Assembly (NCBI GenBank): GCA_965372015.1
Contig: CBDVAP010000134.1
Location: 1-8,020 of the forward strand
From: JACZSB01 sp965372015
GTDB taxonomy: Bacteria; Fidelibacterota; Marinisomatia; SCGC-AAA003-L08; TS1B11
Length of the DNA stretch: 8,020 nt
Reading direction: 5' to 3'
The notes below the pieces were generated by a model. That model was not told where the DNA came from, did no database searches, and saw nothing but the letters and a program-made list of their open reading frames with translations. The position numbers and the translations under genes are program-made. This document shows, one piece after another, positions 1 through 3,845 of this stretch (the first letter of the stretch is position 1; each line of letters starts with the position of its first letter).

Positions 1-1
1 G

Positions 2-163
2 CAGGTGCTTCACGAGCGGATTCCCATCCATGCCATAGAAGGGTTCCGGGACGAATCACACACCCAGGCCCGGCCCATTGCCAAGCAGGTGGCGCCCCCG
101 GTGGCTGCGCGCGTCATTCGCCCAATGCGGACGGGCCGCCGCCAAGCCTATGGACGGCGCTAG
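2..163 (+). CDS. 3' end of an unidentified gene; possible C5-cytosine DNA methyltransferase tail
   Basis: An open frame runs in from the left edge and ends at TAG 161-163, leaving 53 visible C-terminal residues. The opposite-strand frame over the same DNA looks less protein-like. The tail contains TQARPIAKQVAPPVAARVI, which loosely resembles conserved motif X near the C-terminus of C5-cytosine DNA methyltransferases (family pattern TQ-x-RxIGNxVPPxxA). Here GN is replaced by AK and one residue is inserted before PP. A basic tail, RTGRRQAYGRR, follows. The catalytic motifs (PCQ, ENV) would lie outside the window, so the identification rests on one weak motif. The base composition is GC-rich, like the chromosomal flanks and unlike the cassette that follows. 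A hairpin directly after the stop supports a real gene end. I am moderately sure it is coding and unsure of the family. Confidence 0.4.
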   Translation, partial: QVLHERIPIHAIEGFRDESHTQARPIAKQVAPPVAARVIRPMRTGRRQAYGRR

Positions 164-191
164 CCCCCGGGTTACGTGCACGACCCGAGGG
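164..191 (+). terminator. Terminator-like hairpin after the leftmost gene
   Basis: Arms CCCCCGGGT (164-172) and ACCCGAGGG (183-191) pair at 8 of 9 positions around a 10-nt loop. The hairpin begins on the base after the TAG stop. No T-run follows (the next bases are TGCGCTCC), so it is not a classical intrinsic terminator. It could instead protect the mRNA 3' end. Confidence 0.35.
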
Positions 192-516
192 TGCGCTCCA
201 AGAAGGCCGCTAACTATTAGGCCTGTTCGATGAGAAATGAGGCTGCCTTGGGTGTAGCTCCACGGGGAGCCCGGCAAGGGTTCGCCATCATCTACTTTCC
301 GGCTGATCAACGACGCATTTGAGGGAAAATGCCTATCTTAGCACAGAAAGTGCCATTCCCTGATCAACCGGCGGTAAATTCCTTAAATTGGATGCAATTA
401 TCCACCCTCCGTGTGTAACTTACGCTGACACAAATGTTTGCTCTCATATAGGCCATTTCGCGCGAGAGCATCCTAATAAAATAGAGCGTCAATAAAGCAA
501 ATAGAGAGGCTAACAA
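192..516. other. Gene-free left boundary of the AT-rich block
   Basis: No convincing coding frame is seen on either strand in these 325 bases. Composition shifts from GC-rich to AT-rich at about 310-340, which probably marks the left side of the inserted or foreign block. The right part should hold the promoter and leader of the gene at 517. No tRNA, integrase gene or obvious terminal repeat is visible here. Confidence 0.5.
425..452 (+). promoter_or_regulatory. Candidate sigma-70-type promoter for the 517 gene
   Basis: CTGACA (425-430, 5 of 6 to TTGACA) is followed after 16 bases by TATAGG (447-452, 4 of 6 to TATAAT). It lies about 65 bases upstream of the start codon at 517. AT-rich DNA produces such matches by chance, so confidence is low. 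Confidence 0.22.
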
Positions 517-816
517 ATGACAACAAAATCGCAACACGCACCGGGAAACGATTACAGCCAAGTTGAGGAGAGGTTCTCCGATGTGTTTGAGACACACCTA
601 AATCCTTGGTCAGCCGTTGTTTCCTTCGGTAACAGAGCTATGAAAGTCGATGATGATAATATATTCACGATAAGAATGCGTATGCCACTCCAACAGGCTA
701 AGGCTATGGCCCTCATGCTGATTAACAGTATTAATACTTTCGAAAAAGAGACGAATACCACTATTGATCTACCTCGAGAGATGGTGGAATCGCTAGGAAT
801 AGCCGAAGAATGGTAG
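517..816 (+). CDS. Small DUF3467-like protein, first gene of the AT-rich cassette
   Basis: The product is 99 residues. The start ATG is supported by AGAGAGG at 503-509, seven bases upstream. No signal peptide or membrane segment is apparent. The layout resembles DUF3467 (PF11950) proteins: a short variable N-terminus; a strand-rich part, HLNPWSAVVSFGNR (27-40), like the family's SPxEFVLDFG region; then IRMRMPLQQAKAMALMLINS (52-71), corresponding to the family's conserved 'SPxHAKxLLxxLxxNI' helix. After that come a FEKE segment and a C-terminal LPREMVESLGI. This is recognition by pattern, without a database search. DUF3467 has no firmly established function, so no role is claimed. It heads a run of + strand genes but is separated from the next by 130 bases, so co-transcription is possible rather than shown. 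Alternative: an orphan small protein with coincidental similarity. Confidence 0.6.
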   Translation: MTTKSQHAPGNDYSQVEERFSDVFETHLNPWSAVVSFGNRAMKVDDDNIFTIRMRMPLQQAKAMALMLINSINTFEKETNTTIDLPREMVESLGIAEEW

Positions 817-946
817 AGGATTACTGGTACTTTTCGGTGGTACATCAATTAGAGTAGCATAAGGTGTTTGGGGCATCATTATCATATTGTTTGTAGACCT
901 CTAGGATAATTCATGATCTCCTTGACATTACAAGTCGGATTACACG

Positions 947-1624
947 ATGGATATTCCAGATCGAGTTGATAGGATCGCACAAAGCTTATCTGGGACTTCG
1001 AGCAATAGTGCGTACTTGTACGCTCGTGGCGTAAAAGCGAAATGGGAGCAGGTACTTTATTCACTTGAAACGATTAAGGCCTTGCAAGCGCCGCTTCTCC
1101 AATTTGATTCTGGATCATCAGATGATTTTGTATCTAACGTGTCACGTCAAGACTTAGAGAATCTAGAGATGAGAATACGTTACCACTGTGATGCATTTTG
1201 GACGTGTCTTTATTCCACTCTCGACATAGTCGCGCAAATGACCAACGCCATTATGGGAAATCCTTGTGATGAACAAGATGCCAGTTTTAATTGGCTTGTG
1301 GGCTATCTACGAGATACTGAATTAGCCAGCCCCTTACAGACTCAAATACAAACTCTCAGGGATTCGAGGGCGTTTGGTAATCTCTCTGCATTTCGCAGAT
1401 GTAATATTCACCGTCGCCCGATATATATACAGAGACAAGATATTTCGGGCACCCCCGGTTATGTGGGAATTCACAATTACCGCTGGCTTATCTGTGATGA
1501 TCCCTTGGACATAAATCCTACGGTCTCACAGCAAAGGGACCTTGTACCATTCATTGAAGGAACACTAGCCTCTATTTCAAGATGCTTGGACCTAATTCTC
1601 ATACCCATCGGTCGTCTCATTTGA
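947..1624 (+). CDS. HEPN-like domain protein (Cthe_2314-like), possible RNase
   Basis: The product is 225 residues, mostly helical, with no signal peptide or membrane segment. The first half has a long helix pair; RYHCDAFWTCLYSTLDIVAQ (78-97) is the kind of segment seen in Cthe_2314-type HEPN proteins, where an acidic/aromatic helix precedes a 'S-x-LD-x-LAQ' stretch. In the second half LSAFRRCNIHRRPIY (146-160) contains R150-x4-H155, matching the R-x4-6-H motif that forms the active site of many HEPN RNases; the common N after R is here R151. HEPN proteins are frequent in toxin-antitoxin, abortive-infection and CRISPR-associated systems, but some are non-catalytic. The start ATG 947 is the first start codon after an in-frame stop at 923-925; no strong ribosome-binding site precedes it. 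The next ORF continues in the same frame straight after the TGA stop. The gene is surely coding; the HEPN assignment is a motif-level inference. Confidence 0.6.
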   Translation: MDIPDRVDRIAQSLSGTSSNSAYLYARGVKAKWEQVLYSLETIKALQAPLLQFDSGSSDDFVSNVSRQDLENLEMRIRYHCDAFWTCLYSTLDIVAQMTNAIMGNPCDEQDASFNWLVGYLRDTELASPLQTQIQTLRDSRAFGNLSAFRRCNIHRRPIYIQRQDISGTPGYVGIHNYRWLICDDPLDINPTVSQQRDLVPFIEGTLASISRCLDLILIPIGRLI

Positions 1625-1834
1625 GTGAAATCATTAATGATACGACAAGTAGAGTCCATTGAGCCTAAGATGACCCCTATCAACGGCCAAACGCTGGCAA
1701 ACTACATAATCGATTATGGTCTTGGCACCACCACGACTGCCAGTTACAAAATCAACCGTGTGGATTCGGACTATTTTGTTGAGGAATGGCTTTATTTAAT
1801 GATGATGTCCAAATCCGTAATAATAGATATATAG
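1625..1834 (+). CDS. Small unknown protein directly after the HEPN-like gene
   Basis: The frame gives 69 residues from GTG 1625, whose first base follows the TGA of the preceding gene. ATG 1637 (65 residues) is a good alternative, because GAGTG at 1623-1627 sits nine bases upstream. ATG 1670 is also possible. No family is recognised. Visible features are a patch of polar residues (GLGTTTTAS), an acidic/aromatic YFVEEWLYL stretch and a hydrophobic C-terminus (SVIIDI). It is in the same reading frame as the HEPN-like ORF, so three readings exist: a separate, translationally coupled small protein (a partner or antitoxin-like role would be speculation); the C-terminal part of a longer 295-residue protein cut by a nonsense TGA; or non-coding sequence that happens to be open. 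Its composition matches the cassette. A gap of 50 bases follows before the next gene. Confidence 0.4.
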   Translation: MKSLMIRQVESIEPKMTPINGQTLANYIIDYGLGTTTTASYKINRVDSDYFVEEWLYLMMMSKSVIIDI

Positions 1835-1884
1835 TTGGGCGTCACTTGGTCTGCAACCATTTATGCTAATGAAGGAGTCAACTC

Positions 1885-2100
1885 ATGAGATACCGTTTTG
1901 AAGACCTCTTCACTATAAATCCAGATGGCTCCATTACACCGAGGACAGTTATCCAAATAGGAGGGATCACAATGAGTCCGGGGGTCACCTTTGGATCAGG
2001 TGTATCATTTAGTGGAGTTGACATACATCGATTCAAGGGGTGTGACATAGAAGCTGATAAAAAAGGTAAAGTAATTCAAATCAAGGGTTTCTATCAATGA
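1885..2100 (+). CDS. 71-aa Gly/Ser-rich presumed beta protein, unknown function
   Basis: The start is well supported: AAGGAG at 1872-1877 lies seven bases before ATG 1885. The 71-residue product has no signal peptide or membrane helix. After an N-terminal RYRFEDLFTINPDGSITPR it shows short alternating strands with a turn every few residues: IQIGGITMSPGV, then TFGSGVSFSGVDIHRF, then a charged DIEADKKGK and VIQIKGFYQ at the end. The repeated GVTFGSGVSFSGVDI rhythm suggests a small beta-sheet or beta-solenoid-like fold. That is inference from sequence pattern alone. I do not recognise a named family. Its stop codon overlaps the start of the next gene as ATGA (2097-2100), so the two are very likely co-translated, which suggests that this soluble protein works with the membrane protein downstream. 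The gene is short, but the ribosome-binding site and overlap make it convincing. Confidence 0.65.
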   Translation: MRYRFEDLFTINPDGSITPRTVIQIGGITMSPGVTFGSGVSFSGVDIHRFKGCDIEADKKGKVIQIKGFYQ

Positions 2101-2591
2101 GCGACAAATCTGGAAAGCGTTTAATTAGTATTGAGGAAGCTAGAGAGCTGGTCACATCTCATAATCTTGAGGTAATGAGTACGATCGATTCGACCCTTGA
2201 GGAATTAGCATCTAGAGCAATTGATTTTGAACAGCGGGATAGTAGTATACGATCTCGCATTCGCATGATACAATACATAATGGCTGGGATTATTATCACG
2301 TTCTTCGTAGCATTCCTTGCTTTCGTTTTTGATGCGTATCACTACCACACAATAACATATGAGGATTTTTCTAAAACGATAGAATCAATTCATCACGACA
2401 GGCAAGAAGATCTAAATCGCCGGGTTAGTACGCTCAAAAATGAGGTTGATGCACTCTGGGTAATCAGAGGGTCTTTTACAAATGAGATCCAAGGAGAGCA
2501 ATTAACATTAATATCAGCGCAGATTGATTGTTTGAATGTTCTTATCCGGGAACTCAACGCCAACATGCCTAGTAAATCAACGAAGAAATAG
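2097..2591 (+). CDS. Single-pass membrane protein with predicted coiled-coil flanks, unknown function
   Basis: The product is 164 residues. Residues 1-57 are charged and helical (acidic IEEARELVTSHNLEVMSTIDSTLEELASR, written here as one region, 11-40), probably cytoplasmic. Residues 58-80 form one hydrophobic segment rich in I, F, A and V with basic RSRIRM before it, so an N-in orientation is likely by the positive-inside rule. Residues 85-155 are helical with heptad-like spacing (TIESIHHDRQEDLNRRVSTL, 94-113, and LISAQIDCLNVLIRELNA, 138-155). A basic KSTKK tail ends the protein. No enzymatic motif is seen and no family is recognised. The start overlaps the previous stop as ATGA, which implies translational coupling. 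Such proteins can act as membrane anchors, sensors or phage-type effectors, but nothing in the sequence decides this. It is the last gene of the AT-rich cassette. Confidence 0.7.
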   Translation: MSDKSGKRLISIEEARELVTSHNLEVMSTIDSTLEELASRAIDFEQRDSSIRSRIRMIQYIMAGIIITFFVAFLAFVFDAYHYHTITYEDFSKTIESIHHDRQEDLNRRVSTLKNEVDALWVIRGSFTNEIQGEQLTLISAQIDCLNVLIRELNANMPSKSTKK

Positions 2592-2613
2592 TCAAACGAG
2601 ACAATCATTTCGC

Positions 2614-2640
2614 GGCATCGCTAGCTTCGTTGCCATTTAA
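2614..2640 (+). terminator. Weak candidate terminator for the AT-rich cassette
   Basis: Arms GGCATCG (2614-2620) and CGTTGCC (2628-2634) pair at 6 of 7 positions around a 7-nt loop, followed by ATTTAATTGTTTG, a loose T-rich stretch. It begins 22 bases after the stop at 2591. The stem is short and the T-tract interrupted, so this is only a candidate. Confidence 0.3.
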
Positions 2641-2670
2641 TTGTTTGTCATCCTTTTCAGGCTTCATCTT

Positions 2671-2690
2671 CGGTAGAGCAGTGGACTGAA
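2671..2690 (+). other. tRNA-Phe-like fragment (D-loop to anticodon), possible att site or insertion scar
   Basis: CGGTAGAGCAGTGGACTGAA matches the D-loop GG, 3' D-stem, 5' anticodon stem and anticodon-loop start of tRNA-Phe, ending exactly at the anticodon GAA (C32 U33 G34 A35 A36 in tRNA numbering). The similarity stops there: the next bases, CCCCGTTG, cannot close the anticodon stem, and no T-arm or acceptor stem follows. Upstream, GCTTCATCTT is only a poor D-stem 5' half. It is therefore not a functional tRNA. It lies between the AT-rich cassette and GC-rich DNA. A tyrosine-recombinase attachment core in an anticodon loop would look like this, but no integrase or second copy is visible. 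Confidence 0.4.
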
Positions 2691-2812
2691 CCCCGTTGAA
2701 AGCAGAGGAACCCCGAACCTTGCGGGATGTAATCCATTGCTGAGGGGCGAGAGCTGATCAAGGAGGAGATCAAGATTGTGGTGGGGCAACCTCACCCCCG
2801 TCCTATGGTCGT

Positions 2813-2846
2813 CCCCTCTCCGCATGCGGAGAGGGGCTTCGCGAAG
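2813..2846. repeat. Perfect 24-bp palindrome followed by a 10-bp palindrome
   Basis: CCCCTCTCCGCA (2813-2824) is followed without a gap by its exact reverse complement TGCGGAGAGGGG (2825-2836). Immediately after comes CTTCGCGAAG (2837-2846), another perfect palindrome. It is likely a dispersed intergenic palindromic element rather than an operator, because it lies far from any start codon (the CBS gene starts at 3529 on the other strand). Confidence 0.7.
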
Positions 2847-2890
2847 CGAAGGGAAGAGGTTCCGCGCACCCCGCGAACGACAGCCCCCAA

Positions 2891-2920
2891 AAAATCCCTA
2901 TATTCCCCCGCTCTTTGAAA
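2891..2920 (+). repeat. Direct repeat copy 1 (other copy at 3598-3628)
   Basis: This 30-base copy starts AAAATCC, has CTATATT and five C, and ends GCTCTTTGAAA. It matches 3598-3628 apart from two adjacent substitutions and one C in the C-run. The two copies bracket the CBS-domain gene in direct orientation. Confidence 0.75.
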
Positions 2921-2953
2921 TACGAAAGGGATGGGTCAACTCTTCTCCAAAAC

Positions 2954-3018
2954 TCCTTCCCTTAAAAGGGAAGGAACTCGCGCCAGCGAGAAGGAAGCGG
3001 AGTCCCGCCAACGGCGGG
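2954..3018. repeat. Cluster of three short hairpins
   Basis: Three adjacent inverted repeats are visible. TCCTTCCCTT (2954-2963) pairs with AAGGGAAGGA (2966-2975) around AA. CTCGC (2977-2981) pairs with GCGAG (2986-2990) around GCCA. CCCGCC (3004-3009) pairs with GGCGGG (3013-3018) around AAC. Their close packing with the palindromes upstream suggests a composite intergenic repeat. None is followed by a clear T-run. Confidence 0.6.
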
Positions 3019-3078
3019 GGGTTTCCTCAGGCACAGCCGCAGTCGGGGCTTGCCCTGAGTTTGTCAGATGGGTGGACC

Positions 3079-3104
3079 GAAGGGGTGAGTTGAATATCCC
3101 CTTC
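3079..3104 (-). terminator. Hairpin downstream of the CBS gene, possible terminator
   Basis: GAAGGGG (3079-3085) and CCCCTTC (3098-3104) form a 7-bp stem with a 12-nt loop, 14 bases beyond the stop of the minus-strand CBS gene. Read on the minus strand it is followed by GGTCCACCC, not a T-run, so intrinsic termination is doubtful. Confidence 0.25.
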
Positions 3105-3118
3105 CGCTATCCGGCAGC

Positions 3119-3529
3119 TCAGGCCATGAAATCAAGATAAGCCTTGAAAATGTCCTTCCAGGTTACTATCCCCTTGACATGCCCCAGCTTCGTGACCACC
3201 GGCAGGCAAGCTACATTATTGTCAATCAGGATTCGGGACGCTTCAAGAAGGCTGGTTTTCATGTGTGCTGTGACAGGTTTGCGGCGACAGATCTGATGGA
3301 CCCGTTTCTCAAGGATTGCCAGGTCGCGGGGCAGCTCATCTAAGGTGCCCACCCAGGGGCTTAGCGCTTTTAGAAGATCACGATCGGATACCACGCCAAA
3401 TAGCCGCTTATTTTCTACTACCAGCAAGTGGTGAAATTTGACGTTATCAAATATTTCTTTTATCGTCGTGAGGGTGTCGTCCGGTTCAACCATCATTACT
3501 GGAGTACTCATGATTGAGCTTAGGGCCAT
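3119..3529 (-). CDS. Tandem CBS-domain protein
   Basis: The product is 136 residues made almost entirely of a pair of CBS domains (about 6-58 and 78-133), which together form a Bateman module. Such modules bind adenine nucleotides (AMP, ATP, S-adenosylmethionine) or related ligands and regulate partner proteins; this stand-alone form has no catalytic domain. Typical ribose/phosphate-binding motifs, G-h-x-[ST]-x-x-D, are visible in both: GVVSDRD (45-51) and GIVTWKD (120-126). Each follows a strand pair (HHLLVV at 33-38, ACLPVV at 107-112). The start ATG 3529 is supported by GGAG (minus strand; 3536-3539), six bases upstream. An internal ATG at codon 7 is less likely. The gene is divergent from typA, whose start is 316 bases away. 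It stands alone between two direct repeat copies. The ligand and partner cannot be read from the sequence. Confidence 0.9.
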   Translation of the reverse strand: MALSSIMSTPVMMVEPDDTLTTIKEIFDNVKFHHLLVVENKRLFGVVSDRDLLKALSPWVGTLDELPRDLAILEKRVHQICRRKPVTAHMKTSLLEASRILIDNNVACLPVVTKLGHVKGIVTWKDIFKAYLDFMA

Positions 3530-3597
3530 ATTTTACTCCGTTTCTAAGGAACCAAATACAATCTACTATCAATGAAGAGCGGCTGAAATTTAATCTT

Positions 3598-3628
3598 AAA
3601 ATCCAGATATTCCCCCCGCTCTTTGAAA
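3598..3628 (+). repeat. Direct repeat copy 2 (other copy at 2891-2920)
   Basis: This 31-base copy starts AAAATCC, has AGATATT and six C, and ends GCTCTTTGAAA. It differs from copy 1 by CT to AG and by one extra C. The two copies are about 700 bases apart, one on each side of the CBS gene. Confidence 0.75.
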
Positions 3629-3698
3629 ATAGAGAGACAATTCCAGTCCCGGGTTTTTCTTCCTTGGCGTCCCTTTGCGCCTTGGCGGTTACTCCTTT

Positions 3699-3724
3699 CT
3701 GCCAACTGCCACTGCCAACTGCCA
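3699..3724 (+). repeat. Tandem 13-bp repeat of CTGCCAACTGCCA
   Basis: Two exact copies of CTGCCAACTGCCA (3699-3711 and 3712-3724) are each built from a CTGCCA hexamer with one extra A. Related CTGCCACTGCCCC occurs at 3762-3774. The same hexamer makes up the tandem on the far side of typA (5692-5733). Confidence 0.75.
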
Positions 3725-3762
3725 GGCTCGCCGTAGGCGTTGCCTCCGGCTACGCCGAGGCC
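3725..3762. repeat. Long imperfect inverted repeat upstream of typA
   Basis: GGCTCGCCGTAGGCG (3725-3739) and CGGCTACGCCGAGGCC (3747-3762) are inverted with two mismatches and one bulged base, around a 7-nt loop. The right half can also fold alone as GCCTC(C)GGC-TAC-GCCGAGGC (3742-3761). It resembles REP-type extragenic palindromes in size and GC content. No transposase is nearby. Confidence 0.5.
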
Positions 3763-3845
3763 TGCCACTGCCCCTAACTTCCACCCAGCCCACAACGTAT
3801 GGAACCCCACCTACGCACAGGCAAACCGATCATTAAGGCTTACTA

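Larger units (their letters stand above)
2592..3118. other. Non-coding, repeat-dense intergenic region
   Basis: No convincing gene is seen in these 527 bases; the open frames present run through palindromes and low-complexity GC-rich DNA. The left 100 bases still have cassette-like composition. A tRNA-Phe-like fragment at 2671-2690 marks the approximate change back to GC-rich DNA. The right part carries a series of palindromes and hairpins (2813-3104) and one copy of a repeat also found beyond the CBS gene. The segment TTGCCCTGAGTTTGTC (3050-3065) resembles dispersed intergenic repeats seen in many environmental bacterial genomes, a remark from memory that was not searched. Confidence 0.6.
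3530..3845. other. Divergent intergenic region between the CBS gene and typA
   Basis: These 316 bases should contain both promoters, but I find no strong -35/-10 pair. The centre is filled with repeats: the second direct repeat copy (3598-3628), two CCTTGGCG octamers (3662-3669 and 3680-3687), a CTGCCA-type tandem (3699-3724) and a large imperfect hairpin (3725-3762). The open frames crossing it are repeat-driven and not believed to be genes. Confidence 0.6.

Noticed and set aside
56..310. 84-codon minus-strand open frame at the left edge
   Set aside because: It lies opposite the more protein-like + strand gene end, spans the hairpin and non-coding DNA, has no recognisable motif, and probably results from high GC.
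922..950. Perfect TTGACA (922-927) as a promoter for the HEPN-like gene
   Set aside because: No acceptable -10 box lies 15-19 bases downstream; the right spacing falls on the start codon itself, so the hexamer is probably coincidental.
2661..2740. A complete tRNA gene around the GGTAGAGCA motif
   Set aside because: The anticodon stem cannot close, and no T-arm or acceptor stem is found on either side; only the 20-base fragment is retained as a feature.
2733..2918. Short + frame reading SIAEGRELIKEEIKIVVG then running into the palindromes
   Set aside because: Only about 18 residues look protein-like, a TAA lies just before them, there is no start codon or ribosome-binding site, and the rest is repeat sequence. 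At best it is a decayed gene tail.
2776..3140. Two overlapping + strand open frames over the repeat cluster
   Set aside because: Their translations are rich in R, P, S and K and follow the palindromes; no family is recognised and the DNA is better explained as intergenic repeats.
3699..3774. CRISPR-like array suggested by repeated CTGCCA units
   Set aside because: The units are 6-13 bp, directly abutting, without unique spacers of constant length, and no cas gene is present; it is a simple tandem.
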